This document shows, one piece after another, positions 1 to 14,323 of a stretch of 64,000 nucleotides of DNA. Every line of letters starts with the position of its first letter. Position 1 is the first letter of the stretch. Source of the DNA: Sphagnum compactum (taxonomy: Eukaryota > Bryophyta > Sphagnopsida > Sphagnales); NCBI GenBank assembly GCA_965153455.1, contig OZ234502.1:13423495-13487494 (forward strand), written 5' to 3'. A program made the position numbers and the translations under genes. The notes under the pieces are model-generated. The model saw nothing but the letters and a program-made list of their open reading frames with translations, was not told the DNA's origin and did no database searches.

Positions 1-490
1 TTCACTATCATTTGTTTGGTAGGGTTGAACATCAAAATCTATTTGGTCTTGACATTTCAAAAATTCCATTCCCTTTCATTCTCATGATCTCAATTAACTT
101 TGTGAACTCCAAGTGTTTTTTAGATGAATGTGAAAATAAGAATGCATGATTTGTAGCAACACCAATCACATCATCGAAGGCAAACCTAAAAAGGTTCGAC
201 GCATGAATTCTGCCATTGTCCAACATGTGTTGTCATTCCAAGACTTCTTATTGTTTTTTGGGATTGCCATGAATTCAAACAAATGCCACAATGTCTCATA
301 TTCCAACATGGGATGTCTTTGTTGCAACAAATGCAAAATAGTGGCAAAATGCATAAGCTTCCTTATTTTCTTTCTTGCCACCCCATTTGTAACTTTAGTA
401 ACATGTTGACAATTGCAACAAATAAACAATTTTTTATTTATTACATGTTTACAAACCTTGGAATAATACCAATCCATTTTCTTCACAAAA
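1..490 (-). pseudogene. Possible zinc-finger (BED-like) transposon relic
   Basis: The minus strand is open from 486 to 166 and, in another frame, from 226 to 32. The longer peptide has a closely spaced cysteine pair followed by NGVARKKIR and a histidine, which loosely recalls the BED zinc finger at the N-terminus of plant hAT transposases. The second frame would follow after a frameshift. No catalytic or dimerisation motif is visible and the window edge truncates the stretch. This is a weak resemblance, not an assignment; it may be chance in AT-rich DNA. Confidence 0.2.
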
Positions 491-3400
491 TCCCAATATT
501 CTTGTTAGCCTTTTTACATCCTACATGTTATAAAGAATATTTTTAACTTAAGAATAGACAATTTAACTTTCATTTCCATCTCATTACAAATCTTGCACTT
601 GATTGTATGGAAGCAACATTGACCTTAAAGACAATTTTGCCCACGAAAATTTTGCTACCCAAGAATATTGAAACTTTCTAATGGCATCATAGTTCTTTTT
701 CTTTAACTCTTGGTTGGGCTAAACAATGGGCAAATGTTTTTCAAGAATGAGAACATCATCATTCATAAGATCTTCATGATTTAGATCATTTGAAAGATCA
801 ACATTACATGGAGAAAATAAAGAAAGGGAAGATGCAAAAGGACATGAGATGATGAAGCTACATTGGAATCATGTATGACAAGAGGCCCACACATAGTAAA
901 AAGGTTCATGCTAGAATAAAGGTAATTTTAACTTGTAGGACCATGGGAGTAGTGGTGGCATTGTGAAAGGACCGGACTAGGGAAAATCTAGATTTTGGTA
1001 ATTCGATGGCAATAAAACACAAGGTTAAAACTAGAATTAAAACAAAGAAAATTTGAATTGAAACCTTCAAAGCAATTTTAAAAGCAGTTGATTATCATAT
1101 AACTTGAAATACAACATTCCACAATGCACATTGCATTTATACACAACAATATTGAAATGCATAAAATAGACAAGGAGGTAGATTCAAACTTCATAAACCT
1201 TGGTCAAATTACAACACAATCCAAATGAAAAAAAATTGGTGATTTAAGAGGAATGTTTAAGCTCGTTAACCTTGGTCGAAACAACATTAGACTTGAAATG
1301 GAAAAAAATAGGCTTTGATTTGTTTTGGTTGAAACACATCAAATCACACCAAAGTCATTTTGGGATGGTGTGTACCTCCCCTATGGCTTGCATTCAATCC
1401 TCAACATCTTCAAATAAGTAAAAAAACATAGAAAAAAATTTAAGAAGTGGAGGCACATTATTCATTTCCATTGTCAAGAATTTCATAACTTGCTTAATTA
1501 AGTAGCTCAACAAATCACATAGAATCATGTTGCTCATTGAATTATGTTGCTCAACCTATGGTTTGAAAAACTACATCTTAATTTCTAAATGTTAACATAT
1601 TACACAAACTTCACAAAGTTTAATGTAGTTTGGAATAATCAAAACTTGTCAAGAAACCTATTGCACCTTATTCACCTCCATTTTGTACATAAATGAAACC
1701 TTATAGCTTACATAGACCAAAAGAGGTGGAGAAAGCTTGTAAATTCCAATTGTGACAATCATAACTCCACATTCCATTGAACCATTAAGTGGCCACTAGC
1801 TTCAAAAACATTAAATTGTTCATGATGTTCAACAAAATGTTAGAAATCACAACATTTTGTGAAATTTGAAGCTCTATGACAAAATATAATTTATTTTTAA
1901 AAATTTCAAAGCCAAACAAGTATTCCTTTTAGGTTGGTTGGTGTATTTAATGCATCAATGGTGATCAACCAAGGATTTGAAAATGTACATGTGATGTGTT
2001 AGAAATCAACTCACGAACTCAACAAACCAATTGTTCGGTGGTATGACTAGGAATCACTTCATCAAAATTCAAAAAAGGTTGACCAAGTTTACTTTAATTA
2101 AAACAATTTAATCTTTTTAAATTGTGATTTTTATTATTGACTTGAACCACATGGGCTTTGTGTTCCCCACCTATGTGTACATTATGGAAAAGTTGAAAAC
2201 ATCTACAAAGGCTACACAAGTAAAATATTTGTGTTTTTGAAATGTTCATAACATGTGTTCCTAAAATTCCTAACCCCGTATCATTAAGTGTGAAGTTGCA
2301 CCATTATATTAAAAAATGGTTTATCAATTATAGTCATTAATGTATGGCTCAAATTGTTTGATTGACACACAAAAATAAATAAATTACTACATTATATAAA
2401 CATGAATGCAATGGCCTTTGAAGACCTTTTGATCTTGACCTTCCAAAATTGCTCAAAAATTTATTTCAATTTGCTATTTATTAAGAGAATAAAAAGAGGA
2501 CCATCTAGACCCTCCTAAAAATTAAAAGCATTGAAAAAAAAAACACGTTTTTTTCACGTTCCTAAACAAAAGAACTCAAAGTGTTACTTTCTTAAAATTT
2601 CTTCCTATATCACTCACTTGGAATATTAAAACTTAATTTTTTGTAAGTTGAATTGAAGTTTCAAACTTTACGATTTGGGTCAACTTTTGATACAAAATTC
2701 AAAATGAAAAGTTTTCTTGAAATGGGTCCTATGTTGTTTTGAAATTGAATGGGTCTAAGAAATTTGAGGTGTGACATTTCTAATGGTGCCACCCAAGGAT
2801 GGGTTTGCCTAGTTGCATAATAAACCCCTACACATTGCACAATGTGCACAATGGAATTTAACAATACATTGTGGATTAAAGCCTTAGGCCATAACAAATA
2901 TGATTAGGGGAAAATGGAACTTCAAAGCAAGTAAATGACACACTATCATATTAGACAATTGTTCAGTGAAAAGGAAAAACAAGCTCACAAGAAGTTTTAA
3001 TGAGTTCTTACACACAATGCATAAACTTTGCTAGTGAAAAGGGAAACCTTTTCATTGTGAATTAGCTTTTTTGATGGTGAAGATGTGGCCATTGGGTGAA
3101 ATTGACAATTTTCATTCTAATGATGTGGTGACATTTGTTTAGAGTTTAAGGTTTAGGGTGGTGAGAATGGGGTCTAGTTTTATCACTTTTTGGCCTATCC
3201 CAACTATGTATAATTGTTTTTTGGTGATGGAAAGTGAAACATGCCAACTTTTCTCCTTTGTAGTAATAAACTAACATCAAATCCTCAATAAAATCTTACA
3301 TGGCACACAATATTACATTAATGTTACATAGGTGTTTGATTAACATTTTTTGTAAAACAAACATAGATTTTGGAATTAAAACACAATGTTTTGAGTAGCA

Positions 3401-6400
3401 ACCCATAAAATGGGGCTTTTAGTTAACAATAAGTTAAGATAAATATTTTCCTATGGTTTTCTTATGTTTTGTTCTTGTGCCTATTCTTATTTCCCTTCAC
3501 ATTTATTCACATCCATCATGAAAAAGGAAGAACTAGTCTCATTTTTAAATTTTAATGTATGTTAACACCAACTTAAATGTGAATGGAAAGTAAAAAAAAT
3601 TAATTAACATTTAAGTTAGTGCTACCTAGCATGGATGACTTTTTTGTTTTATGATGTTATCTAGATGTAGTAGGCTACTTAACACCATAGGCCTTAACAT
3701 GAAGTGTGATTGCAACTTTAAATTTCAGGTATTATTTTTCCGTTTAATCCACTATTTCCTTTGTTGAATTGGATGTTAAGTGTGGGTGTTACTTTTGTAC
3801 ACATAATTGGCAGGTCTTCCAAATTTGTTAATTGTTGACACTAAGGAATGGCTAAGGTTTGAAAATTTTCATATCAAAATTGGTCCATGACTTTGGTTGG
3901 CTTTGTCCATTTGGATACATGTTCAATAAGAGCCACAAATCAGTTGAACACTACCCACTCTTCAATTCTTCATCTTTTCTTGAAGAACACAAAAAACCTC
4001 GAGGCAAAAGGTTTTCATTTAAAGTTACCATTGTAAGTTTGGCATGCCAATAACCATATTGTGAGGACTTCAATGAGTTCATATTAAGAATTCAAATAAC
4101 ATACCATAGCCTAAAAGCATGTTCACTACAGGTGTCAATTTTTAAAAATATATTAGTTAGTTTAATGATACATACCAGCATGATCCCACTTATGAAGCTT
4201 GAAAAATACATTTCAAAACTATTGCATTGTTTAATGTTCTACAATTCGATTGATCAAAAACCTCTAGTGAATTCAAAGTAGTGAATTCCTTTAAAGCGTT
4301 TTAATTATTTTTTTTCCAGAAATGGCAAATTTATAGGGCAATTGATTTTTTAGATTTTGTAATGATTTTAATTTTCATGTGATCTACAAGACTCTAATTT
4401 TTTATTGTGATTATATATGAAATGATTCAAACCATAGGATACCAACATTTTCTGTAGGGTAAAGCCTACCCCTAGGGCTTTACACGGTGTAAAAACAATG
4501 ACATTTTTAAATAGAAACATTCACATGATAATCAATGGGCAGCTATTACATACTCATGTCAAAAATCATGCAAAAATAATGACAATGGACATTTTGGAAA
4601 ATAAAATGCCCACTTCTAGTGGTAATCTTAATGTTGTTAGTACATTGCCCCAAGAAATAACAAATAATTGGTGTGATTAGCAACCTGTTGAAAATCCATT
4701 AGGGAGGTTTTAAATTGTGAAGTTCCATGATCCTGGGTGGTTTGTAATAGGGCCACAATTGGAACATTTTGTAAAAATTAAAATTTTTATTTTAAAACTA
4801 GAAGACTTTTCAAGTTTCAATAGTTTGTGTCCAACACAATCACAAGTCATTTTGGAAAAACCAGAACTTGGTTATTTAATTGTGGTGGATGAAAGGTCTT
4901 AAAAATGACCAAGCATATCCTTGAGAGTGGTGCATAAATTGAAAGGTAACTTTACCTTTAATGATTTAAATTTTTTTGTTTATTCAAAATGATTCTTTTT
5001 CCCCTTCCATGTTTAAATCAATAAATTTCTCTTTTCCAGAAAAAATTAAGAATGCTTGGTTTTGTAAATAAAGTTACATAAAAATAACTGACTAGAGTCA
5101 CAGATTAAATATGTGATATTTGAAAATCAAATGACAAAACAAAAAATTACATATAACAATAACATGCATACAACTATCTATTGTGTTGGCAATTATGAAT
5201 AGTATCCAAAATATCATAGAAGAAGAATTAGGTGTAATGCCTTCAAACTAGGGTGTAAAGTTTGGGTGAGATTTTTCAAAATAAGCCAATGTTTGAAAAA
5301 ATGAAATTTGCCTCTACAAAAACAACGGAAAACTTTTTGAATACAAAATGTTCCTAAATTTTGCAAAGGAACAATTATATCCTATAACTAGGCCTTCATA
5401 AACATTCAAAAATAAAAGGCGAGGTTTTTATGACTATTTGAAACATGTCATTATCAAAAGTGTCGTTTCATGGTTTAAAATTGGTTTAACACTGAATTGT
5501 TGAATTGAACTTGTTCTAGTGTTTTGAGAAGAAGCAAATGTTTAAAACATTCTAACAATATCAAGTTGTTGAACATCCCATTTATATTTTGAAACATTAA
5601 ATTGAAATAAAGACAACGTCTATGCATGACACATGTATAAAAAATTCCAAATCAAAATGTAAGACAATATTTGAAATATCTCACACAACTCCATTGACTA
5701 CCCCTATACAATTTCACACTTGGAAACTTATTTCCAATGTTGGATGATGGGCTATCCAAATGTGATTGGTGTTTCCTCTTTCCCATTTTGCATCCCAAGC
5801 TACTACCTACTTAGTTTTAAACACGACGACCTCTTAAGATTTTCATGACAAGTACAATATTAAGAATCCCCTCATAGTCAGGATGGTATGTACTATGTAC
5901 CTTTCCAATTGTGCATTTCATGACTCCAATGATGCTCATGGTTTGAATAGTCAAAAGATGAACCCTTAAAAAAATAGACCTCTTTGTAAACTTGGCACCA
6001 TTTTGAAGATGTATTCTAATGATATGGTGCCAATCTTTGCAAGTACATTATATTGGTAAGTAATCATTCTTGTCATTAACAAATGATAAAATTAAATTTG
6101 AATGTTTGAACTTGTCATAATTATTATCATGTCCATACACATGCCCCAAATTTAAATGATCGATTTTGAGATATGCTCCAATTTTTTTTCATTAGTCATT
6201 TTGGTCTTGAGGACGCTAGACTTTTTTTTAAGAAAAAACTTTGTGTAAAAACAACCCAAGTTAAAAAGATGATATAGTCAAAATATATTTCTTGATGATT
6301 TAATCCAATAGCTAGCTGGGTATTAAAATAGACTTTGGATTATGAGACCCCACACCCAGGAATGCAATGCTCATTATGAATCCAATAATTCGAGGTTGCT

Positions 6401-6630
6401 TGATCCTTGACCTCATGGCCATTTTAATATTCTACATGAAGGAAACAAACCCAACTTAGTTGTAGACATTTTTTTCATTCTTTCAAGTTTGAAAGAAAAA
6501 CTCCATATAAAAAAATCAAGGACGAAAACCCATCCATCAAAAGTACAAGGCAAATCAGAACACAAATAGACAAAAACAAAAAAAAAACAACCAACAAAAA
6601 TAAGGTAAAAACCTTATGCAACTAGGACCT
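491..6630. other. AT-rich intergenic DNA, no gene seen
   Basis: About 6 kb of AT-rich sequence with frequent stops in all frames. The longest open stretches are 60-80 codons and show no recognisable motif. Nothing with intact splice-flanked exons, tRNA or rRNA was seen. It probably consists of decayed repeats, but I could not identify a family. Confidence 0.6.
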
Positions 6631-6631
6631 A

Positions 6632-6729
6632 AGGCCATGAAATGACAATCAACAACAACAAAGAAAACGGAAGACAAAGCAGGCCATGAAATGACAATCA
6701 ACGATAACAAAGAAAACCTAAGACAAAAC
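6632..6729. repeat. 49-bp tandem duplication
   Basis: Two copies of a unit beginning AGGCCATGAAATGACAATCA start at 6632 and 6681, a period of 49 bp. They differ by only a few substitutions, so the duplication is recent relative to the surrounding decay. No coding content. Confidence 0.85.
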
Positions 6730-9700
6730 ATTTGTCGTCTCTCAGGTTTGGTTTGGTTTAAGATGATGCCCTAACATCAAGGCATTACCTTTTGTAATCA
6801 ATTACGTTATAAAGGATGCAAACATCCTCCATCTTAAGTCAGGTGATACTGATAGGCTTAACTACTTCTTGACTTCCACCCCTTTAGAACACAATCCCCA
6901 TCACTAGGACTGACTTATAGGTGATTAGTTGTCGAGAGGAAGAGATTTTGACATCTAGTTTGTGGTGACTTGACATCCTTTAAATTCTCCTTTTTCCTTC
7001 CCAAGACTTTTGAACATTTCCCAAATCCCTGGTGTGTTTACAAATAAAGTTTTGCAAGGTTTTGATGATTTTTTTATCTGCCACTTGCCATGGAGAAGCA
7101 AGTATGGCAGGGCCTCTGCTGGTACATTGGGTAATTATCTTTTGTATTTTTTGACACACCATGACCATGCAAGGAATTTGCACATGACAAAGAAGCTTAG
7201 AACATTTTCACCCCTCATAAGTAAACTACACTTTTACATTAAAATAAGTTGATGTTTAATGCTCGGTGTCCTCATCAACAAACTTTCAAAAAGTCATTTC
7301 AAATAGTGAAAAATCATTTATGCTTTACATCTAGACAAATAATTGTCATTGATCAAATTCACAACAGGAAAATCAAGAATATAAAAATGATCATTGCATT
7401 TTGCACAATGATTAAAAGAGAGCAACAAGGTTTACGCGCAAATGTTACAAGATTTAATGAAATGGGTTTCTTTACCACGCTGGGATGAAGATGCTCTTCC
7501 ATCAATTTGTGCCAAAACCTACTTCAAGTTATTACATTTCTACAAATCATTTTCATTTGATTCTCTAATGTAATCAAACCTGACTTGGCTACAGACAACT
7601 TGTTCATTCTCTCAGTTTTCATGGATTTTATTCATGACATGTCGCTACTTTCTGGAAACAGAGAAAGTAGCTTACATGCTAAGCCTGCATTCTAGAGGCC
7701 AGGGTGAACCAGCACCTACACTAGTACCTTCACCTTCTTCAGTAAGGCCTCTTAGAGATAAGAATGAACCCACTTGGGAATGTTCAATTTGAACTCAGAG
7801 ACCCTGACTTAGTCTAGAGGTGGGTGAACGATACTGTTTGGAAGCAACCCAAAAAAGATTTAAGGATTTTCACCATGGTACCAGTGTAGATTGTAGAGTG
7901 CATACAAGACAATGAGGTTGAAATTAGTGTTGTCTAGTAGCCAACTTTGCATCAAGTGAAAAAGCCCTCCCCCTTTACAATCTCCGCAACTCTTGCAGGT
8001 GTTGTTGCAACTTGCAAGATGGTCAAGTAGACTTTGGGATTAATGTTGTCAGCATTTTCCAAAAAGGCTACAAGCTGCAGCCAAGGGTCAAGGAAATCAT
8101 GATGAGGCAGAATGTGAGGAAACCCTGGCCAAATTTTATAAGAAGAAAGCAACCCAAGAAAGGGAGAGAAAAGGAAACAAGGGGCAAGCACCCAAAGTCC
8201 AGTCCAGGCAAGCCGAGAAACAGCCCAACAAAGGTGGGCCAAAATGTTGCTTCTCAAACCCCCGCGCACACACACAAACACACAAATATAGAAAATACAG
8301 AGATAGATCATGGTCTCTGACACATGTGAGACTTGCAGATGGGGCCACCACTACAACTGTCTCAAGTCAATTTTGCATTTTGTCAGCTTGTTTGAGCTTG
8401 AAACTAAAATTGGAGTGACTTTTGGGTTGTTGATGCAGTAATATGTTCAGCTCCTGGGTTCTCCAAAAGGTGGGTTTTGCAACCTTGTTTTGTCTGTATA
8501 CAAACAAGGGTTATATATTTATATATATAACACAAACATATACTTACCTATTATCTAATGTTCTACCTTATATATTTATATTGACATGCATCTTTGTTGT
8601 TATTATTTGAGAGCTTGAGTTGAATCTTTGTTGTTGGTGTTTTGCATTTGGAGGGGTGAATCAGAATATAATTAAAAATCATATCAAACTCAAGTGAAGA
8701 GAATCTTTGTGATCCATTGTCTTCTTTTTGGCCTATAAGATCCTCCAGGATCTGATCTGATCTAGATTCACGGACCACTTGCTTGCATCAACCTTTATAC
8801 TCCTTTCCAGTTTGTAACTTAAGCTCTTAAAAATTTGCTTGACTCCTCCCCATTATTTGCACCTTTAATAACATGTTTTGGAATGTTCTGCTGATACCCA
8901 AACAAAATGTTTTCTTGAAGAAATTTGGTATACAAGCACCCAATCAATCCTATGTTTGGCCTTGAACCCAAATCTTCAGAATGTGCAAAATATGATGCTT
9001 ATGTGAAAATCTGCAACTCACAAACTAATCCATTTTAATTTGAGTAGTAATGCCATTTTTCCATTTACCCCATGATTGCACACTTTCAAGTCTGCATGCA
9101 CCTTAATGCACAAGGAAAAATCCTCCCTATTATTGGCACTCCATCATTGCACATCTCGTACCCAAGAGAACTACTTCTTCAGGTACAAATCAGAGTTATC
9201 TGTAAAGTCACATAATTAGGGGGCGAGATCGGCCATTTTCGGCATAATAGGGCATCAAACGCGTAACTGGGAATGAAAATCTTACAAACCGAAATAACTG
9301 CGACCCAAACTAGTTTTGGTGGTAAACTGAGTTTCGTCCCCTCTTTCCTTTTTTCCTGAGCCCCTCCACTGTTGCTACATATATTTTCACTGCTCCTACC
9401 TGTACAACTACATAGTATAATTACTCTCGAACCTTTGTGCATTAAATGCTGAGTTTCAGCATTTCATACTCAGAGTTAATAAAATTTCCTTACTCGGCAG
9501 ATACCACTCCGAGAGGGCATATGGGGTGAAAGCAGGCCCAAAGACCGGGTGAACACAGGGTGACTTTCCGAATAGCTCTATCATGTGTGAATTTTTTTGT
9601 GCTTTGAGGTCTGTGTATGTCAAGTTTAGTCGAGATTTTCAGAATTAGGACTTTGTGTTAATAAATTGGATGATTAGTCTTCCTCCTTTTGTATTAATAT

Positions 9701-9970
9701 TTTTGGTATGTTGAAATGGAGATACTCACCCAACCCTAGTACAAACCAATATTGGTCAAGGTCAAGGTTTTCAGCTTGGGTTGGGGTAAATGTCTATGTA
9801 CCTAGCTTGGCAAGTTTAGGTGGGGGAAAACTCACCCCAATAGGTCTAGGTGGGGGCAAAACTTGGTCCCATTGCCCTACTCAAAACCAAGAAAAGAAAA
9901 ACTTGAAGTTGGTTGAATATGGGAGAAGACCCAACTTGACGGGTCATAAGGTGTTTTTTGTTTAGGGCTA
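6730..9970. other. Mixed-composition intergenic block, no gene identified
   Basis: Parts of this block (about 7.9-8.4 and 9.2-9.9 kb) are less AT-rich than their surroundings. They hold open stretches of about 100-120 codons on either strand, for example 8012-8320 on + and 7952-8323 on -. The + strand peptide is lysine- and proline-rich in its second half. I recognise no domain, and no exon structure is supported. It could be a decayed retroelement or non-coding transcript; this is a guess. Confidence 0.35.
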
Positions 9971-11143
9971 GGTCTTTGATGTAGGTATAGGGTATGACCT
10001 TAAGCTCCCATTATAGTATTTTCTTTCATTTCACAACTCACCACATTTTTGTCCATTATTATCTTTCATTTTGTTTTGTACAAAACTTTCCATTCCTTCA
10101 TTAAACACCTTCACTTTCCCATCTCTCTACAACAATAAATCATAAATAGAAGTTGAGGAAAAATATTACTTTTGGATTCATGTGAAACATACATTTCAAG
10201 CTCCTATATTTTTTAAGATGTCAAAGGTCCAATGTAAGCATATGATGTCAAACCTCAGAACTCCACTTAAATTGTTGAAGGCTAATTACAATTATAAAAA
10301 AAGATGAAATTACTATCCCTACATCAAAATGTGATATCTATGGTTGGAACAATATTTGTCTAATGATCAAACCTAATCATGTTATTAATTTTGTCATATA
10401 TATTATTATGTATGCGATTTGTCATTTGTGGTTTGTTTTATTATTCAAATTTTAAATTAATAAAATACATGTATAAAAAATATATATATACTATTTCATA
10501 AAAAGATATATACCATTAATAAAAATAAATAGAATTAATTTTTAAATAATTGATATAATAACTTGAATCGTATTTTTATTATAATTTATACGTATTTATA
10601 TTGATATATTTTAAACTTTATGAAAGTTCATTTCAAAATATGTAAACTATGTATTTGAGTTTCTCTTTAAGGAATTGACATTGAAATGTTATCATGTAAC
10701 AACATTCCCCAAAAATAAAAAATTACATTTGATATATATGTATAATCTTATTTTGTATTGAAAAAAATTAACTGAATTTTCAAATTTTTCATTTGGACAA
10801 AATATTAGTAAAACATTGAATTTTGAAGTTGATATTTTTATACGATATAAAATGGAGTATGTTTCAAATATAATTCATCTCACTTTGTATCAAAGAAAAA
10901 CAAGTTGTGTAGGTCTTGGTTTCCCACTTTGGAGACCAAGGTTCCAACCCCATAATTGACATATATGGGGTCAATGCCTAGATGTTGACTATATGTAATC
11001 TGTATATTGATTGTATTAAATTAAAATATATATTTTTTAAATGATAATCTTTAAAATATTGGAAATACTAAAATTATTAAACAAATAAAAATCAATTGCC
11101 ACATGGAAATTTTTTGTTTGTTCAACCTTATTTAATTTTTTTA
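9971..11143. other. Very AT-rich intergenic DNA
   Basis: Dense in TATA- and ATTT-type runs. No open frame over 60 codons and no recognisable element. Confidence 0.6.
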
Positions 11144-11234
11144 AAAACATGGCATATATGTTTACAATGATGATTACAAATGGCATTTACAATTACAAAT
11201 CTAATCATAAGTTTAAACATATATGCCATGTTTT
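11144..11234. repeat. Perfect 21-bp inverted repeat, hairpin-forming
   Basis: The arm at 11144-11164 (starting AAAACATGGCATATATG) is the exact reverse complement of 11214-11234. The arms are separated by 49 bp, and the loop ends offer some further pairing (GATGATTA against TAATCAT). The layout fits a small foldback (MITE-like) element or a pre-miRNA-like hairpin. Neither transposon family nor transcription can be shown from sequence alone. Confidence 0.75.
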
Positions 11235-14057
11235 GATGTCATGTATGCACTATATTACTTCAATATATTTTATCATACATGGGTAGTTAAAAGGAATCAC
11301 TTCAAATATACCACTTTTCAATTACTTTTTTTTTAACTTTAAAACCTAGAACTGAACTTGAACTTGGCCTTAGAATTGTTCCAATAGGAATTCAAACCAC
11401 CCATACCTTGAACCCAAAACCAATGAGCCTCATAAAATCGTTAATTGAAAAAAATAAAAATAAAAAAATATTATGTTTATTCCTAAAATCAGTGGGTTTT
11501 AATTTTTGAAAACTTAGAACTAATAAAAGATCCATTTTATAAAAAGCATAAAAAGCCCAACTTTGACCTTACCAACATTAGTACAAATAACCCAAATGTT
11601 GTGCAAATAGAAGGAACAATAATGTGTGATGATAGGGCAAAAGGTGTGCAATAATAAAGGACTTGAAATGATAGTTCATTTGCCCTAATCATTGCATGAA
11701 CTTCCTATGGGCTATGAGTCTTACAATGTGTGCTTATTTTAGATACAAAAGAAGTTTTAAAACATATCCACCCATAGTAGTAAAATGGGTTTTCAGAACA
11801 CATTTGTCTTGAGGGAATATGATTGTGTTCCCTAAAGAAAAAACATGATTTCCCCAAGGAAACACACCCAAGTAATTTCCCAAGCAACACAATCAGAACA
11901 TGGTTTTATTTGTTTTAGGGGAAATTATTTCCTAGGGGAAATTATTTCCTTGGGGAATATCCAAGTTCCTTGAGAAACATGAACATTTTTTGAAAGCATG
12001 GTTGCAATTTCCCCAAGGTGTTATTCTCAAATGAAAGTCCTTTAGGATGAAAACTCTGATGGTAAAAACATTTGAAATTGTGATTTCCACCAAGGTTCAA
12101 CCACCATGCCACACAATTAGATATTAATGTTTTAGCCATACTTATTTCCATCATCATACTTAGGGAACAAGGAATCTTTTTTTGAAGATTAATTTCTTCC
12201 TAGACATCATGAGTGGTCATGAATACTTTTGTGTCAAATATTAATCTTGTATTGAACTTGATGTTATTGTTTAATGTTTGTTAGGTGTGGATGAACATGG
12301 AGATGGTTTCATAGCCCAGTGAATTGATTAACTATCTCTTTCCATTAACTTGTTGTTTTCACAATTGCTCATAAATCTTGTGATGATAACAAACCTCAAG
12401 GTAATGAACAACAACTAAAATCTTGCATGTAGCTTGTTGCATGAATAATCAATTTCCATTAGAAAGCTACAACTATTTTGAAAAAAATTAACTTATGTTG
12501 AGAACATTTGAAACACCTTTGAGGAAAAATAACTATTAAAAAATTGTAAAGTACATATATTCCCATAATGAAAGATGTCAGATGTCATCTTCTAATGATT
12601 CATAAGTTGACCCACAACTCTCATAATTCTTCCTCTTGGCTAATGTTTTACTTGTAGATTGATTGTGAGATGATTACAAATACATCTACAAGAAGATGAA
12701 AATGGGAATTTTTTGGGGAAATATTGCACTCAAAATAGCCCAATGGAAAGAGACCTTAACAAGTGGGCTACAAAATGAAACTATGCAAATGAGAATTCTA
12801 CATTATTGACATGTTGCAATGATCCATCTTGTGAACTAGGTTGCACCAATGTAATGAGATTTTTTTTTTTCTCAAACGTATTAAGAATAATTTCGTATAG
12901 AAATATTTTGAAACAATGAAAGGACATTTTCCTATGATAGGTATCAACTCTTTTCCATGTATTGAAACATGATGGGAATCAACACCTATTGTAGGCTATT
13001 ATGTTTAAACCTCAGCCAAATTTGAATATACGTTTTTTTTCACCTCTTGTATGGGATGTAATGCACCAAACCTATAGAGTAAAAAGTTCATTGTTTGTAA
13101 TTTTTTGCCAAGTTTAGGGTATTAAGCAACTTTAGGTTTTTAGTTAGGTTATTAGGTATCCAAATTAAAGTTTCAAGATATGTCTAAGACATAACTTAAA
13201 TTAGAATCATGCAATTAACATCTTTGTGAAAATTGAAACCTAAACTTGGATTGGACTATTATTTTTTTTTAAGTTTAAGTTTCAGGTTTTTAACTATATA
13301 AGTGTACAAACTTTTTTAAAGGGCAACAATCAAAGCCAATCCTTTTTTGAACAAATGTTTGCCAAATTGCATTTGTAGCTTCTAGCCCCTTTTCTTTTTG
13401 TTAAAGGAAATCTTAACATAAAACCAAATTAAATTGTTTAAATTTCATTATATGATTTGTGGAGGGGTTAGAAATCAATTGTCATGGCTCCCCTTGTGGC
13501 TTCATTATGATTTCCCTCGTTATTTGTCACCGAATTATTTTTCTTTCTATTTCAATATTTATTATTCTACCATTTATTAGCTTTAGGATTATTTCACTTT
13601 TGATAGGTGCTGTCATTTTGTTTTTAGTTGGATGTAAAGTTCCCCAATTTCTTCCATTGCATCATTAAAAGCATGGATTTTTTGTGACAAAAAATTTACA
13701 TTTTGAAAAAAATTATAGGAAAAGAAATTTGTTAATAATTCCCTATTTAAAAAAAGAATCAAATGAAATGTTTTTCAAAAAATCACCAAAAACCACTACA
13801 AAGTGCTCACAATATAAAATGGTGTTTAAAATTTCCTACTTTCACATTTTGAACATATTCAAACCTGGCTAAATATACTTATGGATGATTTCCACTTGAA
13901 TAACATCAAAATTTCGAAAAAGAAAATAGTAATTGAAAGCCATTTTATCAACTTTTTTAACCTTAAAAAACATTGGGTTCCTTTCAAAAAAATTGACAGT
14001 TCCCTTCAAAATCAAAGAATTAAACAATATTGAGTTGAAAATCGAAAATCATTTAGA
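11235..14057. other. AT-rich intergenic DNA
   Basis: No gene seen. Around 11.80-12.02 kb there are several short copies of a GGGGAAATTATTTCCT-like motif in both orientations. The open stretches at 13459-13668 and 13684-13872 have no recognisable motif. Confidence 0.5.
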
Positions 14058-14323
14058 CATCACAAACTTTGCATTTGATGATTTGATAATGGAAATATTG
14101 AAGTTCATAGTTTTTGCAGAGAAATGTTATGCATTTACAACACATATGAAACATGTATAAGTAGGATGAATGGTTTTCATCCAAATATTATCTTTCATTT
14201 TACTTATATGTGCTTCATATGTGTTTTGACTCCATGATATCCATGTGCAAAAACTATGAACATATGAAGGACAAATTTCACACAATTGTGACTACCAAAA
14301 CGTAAGATGCAAATTTTGTGATG
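14058..14323. repeat. Long imperfect inverted repeat (foldback)
   Basis: The arm 14103-14163 and the reverse complement of 14201-14261 align over 61 bp without a gap, with 16 consecutive identical bases at the outer end and about three quarters identity overall. The central 37 bp contains a smaller stem (GGATGAA/TTCATCC). Homology resumes further out: 14058-14074 matches the reverse complement of 14307-14323 at 16 of 17 bases, with diverged sequence between. The whole is therefore a long hairpin or inverted duplication. It could be a foldback transposon or an inverted-duplication small-RNA locus. Confidence 0.75.

Noticed and set aside
2661-2897. 78-codon minus-strand frame as part of an LTR retrotransposon
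   Set aside because: No primer-binding site, polypurine tract or paired terminal repeats were found around it.
8012-8320. 102-codon Lys/Pro-rich frame as a retroelement gag-like protein
   Set aside because: No CCHC knuckle, protease or reverse transcriptase motif nearby; both strands are open, as expected by chance.
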